Assembly (NCBI RefSeq): GCF_028201475.1
Contig: NZ_CP116383.1
Location: 2,728,001-2,792,000 of the forward strand
Length of the DNA stretch: 64,000 nucleotides
Direction: 5' to 3'
DNA from: Vibrio sp. SCSIO 43137
GTDB taxonomy: Bacteria; Pseudomonadota; Gammaproteobacteria; Enterobacterales; Vibrionaceae
Part shown: in pieces, positions 48,222 to 56,561 of the stretch
Position numbering within the stretch: the stretch's first letter is position 1
How the letters are laid out: each line of letters starts with the position of its first letter
Made by a program: the position numbers and the translations under genes
The notes under the pieces: generated by a model
What the model saw: the letters and a program-made list of their open reading frames with translations, nothing else
Told to the model about the DNA's origin: nothing
Databases searched by the model: none

Positions 48222-48252
48222 AAAAAAAGGGTTCCATACGGAACCCTTTTTT
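48222..48252. terminator. Bidirectional terminator between yacG and rplS
   Basis: The stem GGGTTCC/GGAACCC with an ATAC loop has seven A on the left and six T on the right. It ends both yacG and the rpsP-rimM-trmD-rplS operon. Confidence 0.93.
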
Positions 48253-48276
48253 CTTATGAGAATGCTGGTTATAGCA

Positions 48277-48630
48277 TTACTTCTTAGCAAGTTTCTCTTT
48301 AATACGAGCAGACTTACCAGAACGTTCACGTAGGTAGTACAACTTGGCACGACGTACTGCACCACGGCGTTTAACTTCGATGCTATCAACCATTGGAGAG
48401 TGTGTTTGGAACGTACGCTCAACACCTTCACCGTTCGAGATTTTACGAACTGTGAAAGCTGAATGTAGACCACGGTTACGTACAGCGATTACAACGCCTT
48501 CAAAAGCCTGTAGACGCTCACGGTCACCTTCTTTTACCTTAACCTGAACAACAACAGTGTCACCTGCGCCGAATTTAGGAAGGTCTGATTTCATTTGCTC
48601 TTGCTCAAGAGCTTTGATGATGTTACTCAT
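48277..48630 (-). CDS. rplS: 50S ribosomal protein L19
   Basis: A 117-residue large-subunit protein at the 30S-50S interface. The family features are visible: [19 protein letters not shown] (about 23-41), FEGVVIA near 43-49 and the C-terminal [18 protein letters not shown]. Last gene of the rpsP-rimM-trmD-rplS operon, 41 bp after trmD, and normally expressed much more than the two middle genes. Confidence 0.98.
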   Translation of the reverse strand: MSNIIKALEQEQMKSDLPKFGAGDTVVVQVKVKEGDRERLQAFEGVVIAVRNRGLHSAFTVRKISNGEGVERTFQTHSPMVDSIEVKRRGAVRRAKLYYLRERSGKSARIKEKLAKK

Positions 48631-48671
48631 TTTGTAAATTCCTAGAATAAACTGATACTAATATAAATAGG

Positions 48672-49430
48672 TTACTTAGCTTTTGAACTCTCCGACCTGT
48701 GGTCTTTAATGAATTCTGCCAGTAATTGTTCCTGTTCGTCAGTCAGAGCTAGGTTTTCCAGGAGCTCTGGTCTTCTTAGCCAGGTACGGCCCAGCGATTG
48801 TTTCAATCGCCAGCGACGAATGTCCTTGTGGTTTCCGGATTTCAGCACCTGTGGTACCTCTTTTCCGTCTAACACTTCCGGACGCGTATAATGTGGACAA
48901 TCCAGCAAGCCATTTGCAAAAGAGTCTTCCTCTGCTGACGCAAAATCCCCCAATACACCCGGTATAAACCGCGATACTGAGTCAATTAACGTCATGGCTG
49001 GTATCTCGCCACCCGTCATCACAAAATCCCCGATTGACCATTCTTCATCAATCTCAGACTGGATAACACGCTCATCTATCCCTTCGTAGCGGCCGCAAAT
49101 CAACAATAAATTGTCGTTTGTTGCCAGCTCTTCAACCCCTTTCTGGTCGAGCTTGCGACCCTGAGGTGAAAGATAAATGACTTTCGTCTTTCCCGGTGCT
49201 GATTGTCTGGCTGTCTGAATGGCATCGCGCAAAGGCTGAACCATCATTAACATTCCAGGACCACCACCGTATGGTCTGTCATCGACTGTCCGATGTTTGT
49301 CGTGAGTGAAATCTCGCGGATTCCATGTCTCAACTGACAAAAGACCTTTTTTAACCGCCTGACCTGTTACTCCAAAATCAGTAATGCTGCGGAACATTTC
49401 AGGAAAAAGGCTAATTACGCCAACCCACAT
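48672..49430 (-). CDS. trmD: TrmD, tRNA m1G37 methyltransferase
   Basis: Methylates G37 of tRNAs that read CCN, CUN and CGG, preventing frameshifts; uses SAM and is essential. The product is 252 residues. SPOUT trefoil-knot motifs are visible: [13 protein letters not shown] (about 84-96), [15 protein letters not shown] (about 109-123) and [10 protein letters not shown] (about 132-141). The frame ends with a lysine-rich tail. Third gene of the operon; 24 bp after rimM. Confidence 0.97.
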   Translation of the reverse strand: MWVGVISLFPEMFRSITDFGVTGQAVKKGLLSVETWNPRDFTHDKHRTVDDRPYGGGPGMLMMVQPLRDAIQTARQSAPGKTKVIYLSPQGRKLDQKGVEELATNDNLLLICGRYEGIDERVIQSEIDEEWSIGDFVMTGGEIPAMTLIDSVSRFIPGVLGDFASAEEDSFANGLLDCPHYTRPEVLDGKEVPQVLKSGNHKDIRRWRLKQSLGRTWLRRPELLENLALTDEQEQLLAEFIKDHRSESSKAK

Positions 49431-49454
49431 CTGTTCTCTCGCTCTGCTGTGGAG

Positions 49455-49985
49455 TTAAAATCCAGGATCCCAGTCAACTTCGATCCGTTGAGCTTGGCGA
49501 TCAACTTTCTTGATCACTTGCTCTTCAAGAAACGGGATTAATCGTTCCTTTTGTCCGAAAGCGTCTTTGATATTTGCCTTCACTACCAAAACATCGTTTG
49601 AGCCTGTTTCTAACATATCGGTGACTTCACCAAGGTCGTAACCTTTAGTAGTAACCACCTGCATGCCAAACAATTCACGCCAGTAGAATTCATCTTCTGA
49701 CAGTTCAGGTAATGATTCCGGATTAACAGCAATTTCGAAGTTAGTCAGAAGATGAGCTTCCTCGCGGACCTCTAAACCTTCCAGTTTAGCTACCATACCT
49801 TTGTTATGGCGCTTCCAACTCTCTACTTTATACTCAACCCAGGAGCCCTTCTGGTTAATAAACCAGGGACTATAGTCAAAAATACTTTCAGAATCGTCTG
49901 TAAAGGAGATAACTTTCAGCCAGCCACGAATACCATAGGTAGCACCAAATTTGCCAACAACTATTTTTTCGTTCTGGTTACTCAT
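49455..49985 (-). CDS. rimM: RimM, 16S rRNA processing factor
   Basis: A 30S maturation factor that binds S19 and helps build the 30S head. The product is 176 residues. The N-terminal RimM domain (about 8-90, [19 protein letters not shown]) is followed by a PRC-barrel domain (about 95-174) ending [13 protein letters not shown] and WDPGF. Second gene of the operon, 43 bp downstream of rpsP. Confidence 0.96.
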   Translation of the reverse strand: MSNQNEKIVVGKFGATYGIRGWLKVISFTDDSESIFDYSPWFINQKGSWVEYKVESWKRHNKGMVAKLEGLEVREEAHLLTNFEIAVNPESLPELSEDEFYWRELFGMQVVTTKGYDLGEVTDMLETGSNDVLVVKANIKDAFGQKERLIPFLEEQVIKKVDRQAQRIEVDWDPGF

Positions 49986-50028
49986 TAACTTCTTCCTTAC
50001 AACGACTTAATTTTGTATTACTTACCAA

Positions 50029-50277
50029 TTAAGCTGCTTTTTGAGCATCTTTAACTAGTTTAGCAACACGATCAGATAGTGAAGCACCTTCGCCAACCCA
50101 GTGGTTAACGCGGTCCAGGTCTAGACGCAGACCTTCTTCCTGACCACGAGCAGTAGGGTTAAAGAAACCTACTTTCTCGATGTAGCGACCAGTAGCTGCA
50201 TAGCGGCTATCTGCTACTACGATTTGATAAAATGGACGCTTCTTAGCGCCGTGACGTGCCAAACGAATGGTTACCAT
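50029..50277 (-). CDS. rpsP: 30S ribosomal protein S16
   Basis: An 82-residue small-subunit protein, first gene of the operon. Begins [20 protein letters not shown], the family signature, and has the usual length. The ATG is preceded by AGAGGA. The leader contains a strong sigma-70-like promoter and a GC-rich hairpin with T-rich tail, listed separately. Confidence 0.98.
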   Translation of the reverse strand: MVTIRLARHGAKKRPFYQIVVADSRYAATGRYIEKVGFFNPTARGQEEGLRLDLDRVNHWVGEGASLSDRVAKLVKDAQKAA

Positions 50278-50299
50278 ATCGTCCTCTTTGCTTTCTCAA

Positions 50300-50335
50300 T
50301 AATAAAATAAACCCCAAAGAAGGTACTTCCTGGGG
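50300..50335 (-). terminator. Attenuator-like hairpin in the rpsP leader
   Basis: On the minus strand CCCCAGGAAG pairs with CTTCTTTGGGG (50312-50335) and is followed by TTTATTTTATT (50301-50311). It lies between the predicted promoter and the rpsP ATG, so it would reduce read-through into the operon or act as a regulated leader. Confidence 0.55.
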
Positions 50336-50360
50336 CCTCGTGCCAATTTAAAGCCCCGGA

Positions 50361-50388
50361 ATTTTACTCTTATTCTGGGGTTTTGCAA
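50361..50388 (-). promoter_or_regulatory. Probable promoter of the rpsP-rimM-trmD-rplS operon
   Basis: On the minus strand TTGCAA (-35, 50383-50388) and TAAAAT (-10, 50361-50366) are separated by 16 bp. It lies just downstream of the ffh terminator and about 77 nt before the rpsP start codon. Confidence 0.65.
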
Positions 50389-50413
50389 GGGAATTATTGC
50401 TCCCCGCAAACAT

Positions 50414-50456
50414 AAAAAAGCTAAGGATAACCGTAACCGGTTACTACCCTTAGCTT
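50414..50456 (-). terminator. ffh terminator
   Basis: GCTAAGG pairs with CCTTAGC around an inner stem that contains GTAACC/GGTTAC. On the minus strand it is followed by TTTTTT. It separates ffh from the rpsP operon. Confidence 0.85.
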
Positions 50457-50487
50457 ATTTAATTTATCTGGCTGGTTATGGCGTTAC

Positions 50488-51873
50488 TTAACGTCCGAAT
50501 GGTCCGCCCATTCCTCCCATACCGCCCATGCCACCCATCATGCCTTGCATGTTACGCATCATGCCTTTCATGCCACCCTTCTGCATTTTCTTCATCATCT
50601 TCTGCATCTGGGTAAACTGCTTAAGCAGGCGGTTTACATCTTGTACCTGAACACCAGAACCGGCAGCAATACGTTTTTTACGTGAACCTTTGATGATTTC
50701 AGGACGATGGCGCTCTTTCATCGTCATAGACGAGATAATCGCTTCTTGTTGTTTAAACATAGAGTCGTCAACTTTATCTTTAACATGGGCTGGTAAATTG
50801 CTCATTCCCGGCAACTTATCCATCATGCCCATCATACCGCCCATATTCTGCATCTGACCTAATTGCTCGCGGAAGTCTTCCAGATCAAAACCTTTCTTCT
50901 CTTTAAACTTCTTCGCCAGCTTAGCGGCTTTATCTTTATCAACGTTACGCTCTAAATCTTCGATTAAAGAGAGTACGTCACCCATACCAAGAATACGGGA
51001 AGCAACTCGGTCAGGATAGAATGGTTCCAGCGCATCGGTTTTTTCACCAACACCAAGAAATTTAATTGGCTTACCTGTGATATGGCGAACAGACAGTGCC
51101 GCACCACCACGGGCATCACCATCCACTTTAGTCAGAATCACACCCGTCAGCGGCAGTGCATCACCGAAAGCTTTAGCGGTATTAGCGGCATCCTGACCTG
51201 TCATTGCGTCGACAACAAACAGAGTCTCAACAGGGTTAATCGCTGAATGCAGAGACTGAATCTCCGCCATCATCTCTTCATCGATAGCCAGACGACCTGC
51301 GGTATCCACCAGCAGCACATCGTAAAATTTCTTTTTCGCATGATCGATAGCGGCGTTAGCAATATCAATCGGCTTCTGGTCTGCTGATGAAGCAAAGAAA
51401 TCCACACCAACGTCTGCCGCTAGTGTTTCCAGCTGTTTAATCGCCGCAGGGCGATATACGTCAGCAGAAACCACCAGCACTTTTTTCTTATCAACTTCTT
51501 TCAGATGTTTAGAAAGCTTACCAACACTGGTTGTTTTACCGGCACCCTGCAGACCGGCCATAAGAATAACGGCAGGAGGCTGGGTTGCCAGATTCAGAGC
51601 CTCGTTCGACTCACCCATTACGGCTTCTAGCTCTTTCTGAACTATCTTGATGAACTCCTGACCCGGAGTCAGAGATTTAGAGACTTCTACACCAACAGCA
51701 CTCTCTTTAACGCGCTTTACAAAATCACGTACAACAGGAAGCGCAACATCAGCTTCGAGTAACGCCATACGAACTTCGCGTAAGGTCTCTTTAATATTAT
51801 CTTCGGTCAATCGACCTTTGCCGCTGATATTCTTCAGCGTTCTGGATAGTCTATCCGTTAAATTCTCAAACAT
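50488..51873 (-). CDS. ffh: Ffh, signal recognition particle GTPase
   Basis: The protein part of SRP, which binds signal sequences of nascent membrane proteins and docks with FtsY. Domains: N (about 1-90), G (about 95-295) with the P-loop GLQGAGKTT near residue 106 and DTAGRL, and the M domain (about 325-461). The C-terminal tail is extremely methionine- and glycine-rich, from MMKKMQKGGMKG onward, with four consecutive GGM-type units; this is an amplified version of the usual signal-binding and RNA-binding tail. The product is 461 residues against 453 in E. coli. Divergent from ypjD. Confidence 0.97.
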   Translation of the reverse strand: MFENLTDRLSRTLKNISGKGRLTEDNIKETLREVRMALLEADVALPVVRDFVKRVKESAVGVEVSKSLTPGQEFIKIVQKELEAVMGESNEALNLATQPPAVILMAGLQGAGKTTSVGKLSKHLKEVDKKKVLVVSADVYRPAAIKQLETLAADVGVDFFASSADQKPIDIANAAIDHAKKKFYDVLLVDTAGRLAIDEEMMAEIQSLHSAINPVETLFVVDAMTGQDAANTAKAFGDALPLTGVILTKVDGDARGGAALSVRHITGKPIKFLGVGEKTDALEPFYPDRVASRILGMGDVLSLIEDLERNVDKDKAAKLAKKFKEKKGFDLEDFREQLGQMQNMGGMMGMMDKLPGMSNLPAHVKDKVDDSMFKQQEAIISSMTMKERHRPEIIKGSRKKRIAAGSGVQVQDVNRLLKQFTQMQKMMKKMQKGGMKGMMRNMQGMMGGMGGMGGMGGPFGR

Positions 51874-52042
51874 GTTATTCTCTTCGCTGGGTAGGGGCGA
51901 TAATTATGCGCAGTATACATTACGCCGCTGGAACTTCCAAAGTTGCGCATATAGAAAGCAATAAATAGTACAAGGATGGATAGCTCAGAAGCGCTAACCA
52001 AGTTATAATCCACTAATTCATCAGAGATAATTTCGTAAACGC

Positions 52043-52840
52043 ATGGACAATTTAATCGCTATCGTTGCCGCATTTTTATACTTCATGGCTATCGCTATGG
52101 TGGTACCCGGACTGGTACAACAAACAGGTATCAAAACTAAAATGGTGTTCGCCAGCGCTATTCTTGCGTTAATTTTCCACGCAGCACTGCTACATGACCT
52201 TATTCACGACGGCACCACAGGGCAGAACCTGAGTATTCTTAATGTCGCGTCTGTCATTAGCTTTATTATCTCTCTGGTGATGAGTATTGCCATGCTCAAA
52301 ACCCGCCTCTGGTTTCTTCTTCCGGTGGTTTACAGTTTTGCGGCACTAAATCTGCTGGCCTCTAACTTCCTGCCCGGTGCATTTGTTACGCATCTTGAAG
52401 GCAGACCCGGCCTGCTTACCCATATCACTTTAGCACTGTTCTCATATTCGACCCTGACCATCGGTGCACTCTACGCACTTCAGCTGGCCTGGCTCGATTA
52501 CAAGCTAAAAGCCAAAAAAGCGATGGCCATTAACCCGAACTTACCGCCTCTTTTAATGGTAGAGCGTCAGCTGTTCAATATCATTTTGATCGGCACCGGA
52601 CTACTAACCCTGACTCTGATCACCGGCTCTATCTTTTTAGAAGATATGTTTGCTAAAGGATCTGCTCACAAGTCAATACTCTCTTTTATTGCCTGGCTGG
52701 TATACAGTGTGCTGCTTTGGGGACACTATCAGAAAGGCTGGCGCGGACGTAAGGTCACCTGGTATGCCGTTGCCGGTGCGTCACTACTCACGCTAGCCTA
52801 TTTTGGCAGCCGCTTTGTGCGGGAAATTATTTTGACCTGA
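52043..52840 (+). CDS. ypjD: YpjD/CorE-like inner-membrane protein (cytochrome c assembly family)
   Basis: A 265-residue membrane protein with about eight hydrophobic segments, of the CcmC/CcsA-like cytochrome c assembly fold. In E. coli, YpjD lies beside YfjD in the same position, and Salmonella work connects the pair (CorE/CorB) to cobalt or magnesium handling. The family signature HIT-like segment and WxWG heme-binding motif of true CcsA proteins are not obvious, so heme binding is uncertain. The role is inferred from position and family. Confidence 0.85.
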   Translation: MDNLIAIVAAFLYFMAIAMVVPGLVQQTGIKTKMVFASAILALIFHAALLHDLIHDGTTGQNLSILNVASVISFIISLVMSIAMLKTRLWFLLPVVYSFAALNLLASNFLPGAFVTHLEGRPGLLTHITLALFSYSTLTIGALYALQLAWLDYKLKAKKAMAINPNLPPLLMVERQLFNIILIGTGLLTLTLITGSIFLEDMFAKGSAHKSILSFIAWLVYSVLLWGHYQKGWRGRKVTWYAVAGASLLTLAYFGSRFVREIILT

Positions 52841-52949
52841 CAGGCTCAGGTTCTCAAATTTGTCTTCACCACTTAACCCATAAGATTATTGACAGCTCAA
52901 ATTTTTTAGGTCATTAATTGAGCAAGTCATAAAAAAGGAATGCCAAACA

Positions 52950-54224
52950 TTGGACGACATATCAACGGGAATACTGTTTTCCCTTCTTGCCTGTTTAATC
53001 GTCATTTCAGGATACTTCTCCGGCTCAGAGACAGGAATGATGTCACTGAACCGATACCGCTTAAAGCATCTGGCCGGTCAGGGCCATAAAGGAGCTAAGC
53101 GGGTAGAAAAACTACTCAACCGCCCGGACAGGCTTATCGGCCTTATTCTGATTGGCAACAACCTTGTTAATATACTCGCCTCAGCCATTGCCACCATATT
53201 GGGTATGCGTTTGTATGGCGATCTTGGTGTTGCTATCGCCACCGGCTTACTCACGCTAGTTGTACTGGTATTCGCTGAAGTTACACCAAAAACACTCGCT
53301 GCACTTTATCCGGAGCGGGTGTCGTTTCTCAGCAGTATTGTTCTGAATATTCTGATGAAGCTGTTAGCTCCGCTGGTACTGCTGGTTAACCTGATTACCA
53401 ATAGCGTGCTGAAGATATTCGGAGTGAAAGCGACCCACGGTACTGAAGATCCGTTGAGCTCTGATGAACTTCGTACTGTGGTAAACGAAGCCGGCGGACT
53501 GATCCCACGCCGACATCAGGATATGCTGATCTCCATTCTGGATTTAGAGAATGTCACGGTAAATGACATTATGATCCCGAGAAACGAGATCACCGGCATC
53601 GATATTAATGACGACTGGAAATCCATTGTCCGTCAGTTAACTCACTCTCCTCACGGCAAGATAGTGCTGTACCGTGATCAAATCGATGAAGTGGTTGGTA
53701 TGTTAAGACTGAGAGAGTCTTACCGCCTGATGCTGGAAAAGAACGAGTTTACTAAAGAGACGTTGCTTAGAGCCGCCGATGAAGTCTATTTCATTCCGGA
53801 AGCTACTCCGCTGAACGTTCAGTTACTTAAGTTTCAGCGCAATAAAGAGCGTATCGGCCTGATTGTGGATGAGTATGGCGATATTATCGGTCTGGTAACC
53901 CTTGAAGATATTCTTGAAGAGATTGTTGGTGAATTCACTACCTCCATTGCACCAAGCCTGTCAGATGAAATTACTCCGCAAAATGACGGAAGTTTCCTGA
54001 TTGAAGGCAGTGCCAATATCCGTGATATCAACAAAGGTCTGCAGTGGGAGTTACCAACCGACGGCCCGAGAACCCTGAATGGTCTGATACTTGAGCATCT
54101 GGAAGACATTCCTGAAAGCAAACTCAGTATTGAGGTTGAACAGCATCAGATGGAAATTGTTGAGTTTACCGAGAACAAAATCAGCTTGGTTAAGGTTTAT
54201 CCTATTAACAAAAAAGCCAGCTAG
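52950..54224 (+). CDS. corB: CorB/HlyC-CorC family membrane protein (Mg/Co efflux type)
   Basis: A 424-residue protein of the CNNM/CorC family. The N-terminal DUF21 domain (about 1-190) contains four hydrophobic helices and begins with a TTG at 52950-52952, preceded by AAAGGA at about 10-nt spacing; no ATG in frame is usable. Two CBS domains (about 205-330) follow, with MIPRNEITGID and LIVDEYGDIIGLVTLEDIL. The CorC_HlyC domain (about 345-415) is at the C-terminus. CNNM proteins transport or export Mg2+. It is transcribed with, or next to, ypjD in enteric bacteria. Confidence 0.9.
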   Translation: MDDISTGILFSLLACLIVISGYFSGSETGMMSLNRYRLKHLAGQGHKGAKRVEKLLNRPDRLIGLILIGNNLVNILASAIATILGMRLYGDLGVAIATGLLTLVVLVFAEVTPKTLAALYPERVSFLSSIVLNILMKLLAPLVLLVNLITNSVLKIFGVKATHGTEDPLSSDELRTVVNEAGGLIPRRHQDMLISILDLENVTVNDIMIPRNEITGIDINDDWKSIVRQLTHSPHGKIVLYRDQIDEVVGMLRLRESYRLMLEKNEFTKETLLRAADEVYFIPEATPLNVQLLKFQRNKERIGLIVDEYGDIIGLVTLEDILEEIVGEFTTSIAPSLSDEITPQNDGSFLIEGSANIRDINKGLQWELPTDGPRTLNGLILEHLEDIPESKLSIEVEQHQMEIVEFTENKISLVKVYPINKKAS

Positions 54225-54244
54225 CTATTCACTCCCTCAGGCAC

Positions 54245-54280
54245 AAAAAAAGCAGACGTCACTACAACGTCTGCTTTTTT
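54245..54280. terminator. Bidirectional terminator between corB and luxS
   Basis: AAGCAGACGT/ACGTCTGCTT forms a 10-bp stem with a 7-nt loop and has A and T runs on both sides. It ends corB from the left and luxS from the right. Confidence 0.92.
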
Positions 54281-54303
54281 ACATTCTGAGTAATTACAAT
54301 TAA

Positions 54304-54822
54304 TTACTTAATCTTCAGCTCTTGCAGCATAGACTCAGGTAGTGCCAGCTCATCGTTTTTGTTAACGGTGATACCTGCATCGATAATAGCCTGAGAAATG
54401 GCTTTAGCGTCATCCAGAGAGTGCATAGAGTAAGTGCCACACTGATACTCATTCAGCTCAGGGATCTGATTCTGATTTTCTACTTTCAGCACATCTTTCA
54501 TCGCTGCAAGCCATGCTTCTGCTACTGTTGTTTCTGCAGGAGTACCAATCAGGCTCATATAGAAACCGGTACGACAGCCCATTGGAGAAATATCGATAAT
54601 TTCAACATTCTCTCCGTTCAGGTGCGCACGCATAAAGCCGGCATACAGGTGCTCCAGAGTATGGATACCCTGCTCAGAAAGAATGTCTTTGTTTGGTGCA
54701 CAGAAGCGCAAGTCGAATACCGTAATGGTGTCGCCTTTTGGTGTGGTCATGGTTTTAGCGATACGTACAGCCGGCGCAGTCATTCGCGTATGGTCAACTG
54801 TAAAACTATCTAATAGTGGCAT
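54304..54822 (-). CDS. luxS: LuxS, S-ribosylhomocysteine lyase
   Basis: Cleaves S-ribosylhomocysteine to homocysteine and DPD, the precursor of the quorum signal AI-2; it also recycles methyl-cycle intermediates. The product is 172 residues. The metal ligands His54 and His58 (HTLEH) and Cys128 (YQCGTYS) and the catalytic Cys83 (MGCRTGFYM) are all present. In vibrios AI-2 is sensed by LuxPQ, which controls the Qrr RNAs; their predicted target, the LuxR homologue, is also in this window, about 21 kb away. gshA is 41 bp upstream on the same strand. Confidence 0.98.
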   Translation of the reverse strand: MPLLDSFTVDHTRMTAPAVRIAKTMTTPKGDTITVFDLRFCAPNKDILSEQGIHTLEHLYAGFMRAHLNGENVEIIDISPMGCRTGFYMSLIGTPAETTVAEAWLAAMKDVLKVENQNQIPELNEYQCGTYSMHSLDDAKAISQAIIDAGITVNKNDELALPESMLQELKIK

Positions 54823-54863
54823 TACCTTGTCTCCGTTGTAATCCGCAAGATACTCTCTTGCGG

Positions 54864-56450
54864 TTATTTAATATAAGAAAAGTAGTCTGACAGGAACTGC
54901 TCAAAGCTTACCGTGTCAGCCTGTTCAATCTCTTTTTGAGCACGTACAGACTTCTCGGCCTCATCGCGCATCTCTTGTTCCGAATATATACGGTAATCAT
55001 TGTTCAGGTGATGTTCTCTATACTCCATACCCAGAGTACAGCCAACGTCACCGATTCCGCCCAACTGCTTGGTTTTTTCCAGCAGACGACCGGATATAGT
55101 CAGCTCCGGATTATCAATCCAGCTAACCAGCTCTTCACAGGTATCCTGATAATCAGTGCCACCCAGAGCTTGATCCATCTCTTTAGCAATCAGCTTAAGA
55201 TCGCTGAAAATCTGCTTGGTGTAATCATGCAGGGAAAGCATCTTACCATCACAGCCATTACTCAGCTCTTTTAGCATTAGCCCCGGCTTGCGCCCTTCCA
55301 GAATCACTTTATTCCAGTTATCTTTCCAGCAGCACAGTTGCTGGTTGTCTACCGCTCCGCAATCTTTAATAAGGCACCAGGTGAGGAACAGATCAAGGAA
55401 GCGAATCTGCTGCTGGGTAATTCCTACAGGGCTAAACGGATTGACATCCAGTGAGCGAACCTCGATATACTCAACACCAGCACGTTTAAGAGCTTCTGAC
55501 GGTTTCTCGCCCGGCAGGCTCACTCGCTTAGCACGAATCGGCGCATAGAGCTCATTCTCAATCTGCAGCACATTAGCATTAAGCTGCTGATACTCACCAT
55601 CGACCTTAATACCAATTTTGGCAAACTCTTCGGAAGGCGTATGAATTGCGGCATTTAAGCCATCAAGGTACTCATCTAAATTATTGTAGCCAATATTTAA
55701 TGCACTCTGGGCACTATTGGTATACCCCAAATCACTAAGGCGCAATGAGGTGGCATACGGCAGGTACTTAGTCTGACCAATATTTTCAAAAGGTAAGTCT
55801 GTCTTCCTTCCCTGCAGAAATGAAGGGCAGATTGCCGGCGATGCCCCAAACAGATAAGGTATCAGCCAGCCGTAGTGGTAGTAATTACGGATCAACCCAA
55901 AGTATGCGTCTGACTTAGCCTCTGCTCTCTCTTCTTCACTCTGTTCACCAAACAGAGCATCCCAGACTGACTCAGGAAAAGAGAAGTTAAAGTGAACGCC
56001 TGAGATAATTTGCATCAGGCTGCCATAACGGTTCTTCAGTCCTTTCCTGTAAAGGGTTTTCATCTTACCTACGTTTGAAGAGCCATATTGGGCAAATTCA
56101 ATATCGTCTTCATTTTCCACGTAACACGGCATCGACAGTGGCCAGAATTTCTCTTCTCCGGACTGCTTCTGAGTAAAGTGATGAATATCAGAAAGCTGCC
56201 CCAATAGCTCATCAACGCTGGAAGAGACAGGAGTGATAAACTCAAGTAAAGATTCGGAAAAATCCGTGGTAATCCATTTGTTTGTCAGTGCAGCCCCCAG
56301 CCCCTCTGGGTGAGGCGTAGATGCGAGCTTTCCTCCCGGCGTATAACGTAGGGTTTCTCTCTCTACCCCGCGACTGAACTGGGTAAAACTGTGCGGATTT
56401 TTCGCTACTTTATTAAGTCTGGATGAAAAATTTGTCACTATTAAGGCCAC
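54864..56450 (-). CDS. gshA: Glutamate-cysteine ligase
   Basis: First, rate-limiting step of glutathione synthesis. The product is 528 residues, near the 518 of E. coli GshA (class 1). Conserved segments include [11 protein letters not shown] near 25-35, the HFNFSFP motif, [17 protein letters not shown] with substrate-binding arginine, and LEFITPVSS. luxS is 41 bp downstream, and the two are probably co-transcribed, which fits the shared metabolism of homocysteine-derived cysteine. A 14-bp inverted repeat lies just upstream of the ATG. Confidence 0.96.
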   Translation of the reverse strand: MALIVTNFSSRLNKVAKNPHSFTQFSRGVERETLRYTPGGKLASTPHPEGLGAALTNKWITTDFSESLLEFITPVSSSVDELLGQLSDIHHFTQKQSGEEKFWPLSMPCYVENEDDIEFAQYGSSNVGKMKTLYRKGLKNRYGSLMQIISGVHFNFSFPESVWDALFGEQSEEERAEAKSDAYFGLIRNYYHYGWLIPYLFGASPAICPSFLQGRKTDLPFENIGQTKYLPYATSLRLSDLGYTNSAQSALNIGYNNLDEYLDGLNAAIHTPSEEFAKIGIKVDGEYQQLNANVLQIENELYAPIRAKRVSLPGEKPSEALKRAGVEYIEVRSLDVNPFSPVGITQQQIRFLDLFLTWCLIKDCGAVDNQQLCCWKDNWNKVILEGRKPGLMLKELSNGCDGKMLSLHDYTKQIFSDLKLIAKEMDQALGGTDYQDTCEELVSWIDNPELTISGRLLEKTKQLGGIGDVGCTLGMEYREHHLNNDYRIYSEQEMRDEAEKSVRAQKEIEQADTVSFEQFLSDYFSYIK

Positions 56451-56466
56451 TTTTTAGATTGTATTA

Positions 56467-56519
56467 GTTATACCCAAACAACCTCAGAACCATTACTCAA
56501 AAAGCTGTTTGGGTATAAC
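56467..56519. repeat. 14-bp perfect inverted repeat upstream of gshA
   Basis: GTTATACCCAAACA (56467-56480) and TGTTTGGGTATAAC (56506-56519) are exact inverted copies around a 25-nt spacer. Neither side has the T-run of an intrinsic terminator. It may be a member of a dispersed vibrio intergenic repeat or an operator for gshA. Confidence 0.7.
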
Positions 56520-56521
56520 CG

Positions 56522-56545
56522 AAAAAGGAGAGGCTCTGCCTCCCC
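56522..56545 (-). terminator. Probable terminator of the M16 protease gene
   Basis: On the minus strand GGGGAGGC pairs with GCCTCTCC with one mismatch and an AGA loop, followed by five T. It lies about 18 bp after the stop codon. Confidence 0.65.
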
Positions 56546-56561
56546 TTCCTATATTTGTCTG

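Noticed and set aside
50488..50620. Short tandem repeat array
   Set aside because: The repetition is the Met/Gly-rich coding sequence of the Ffh M-domain tail.
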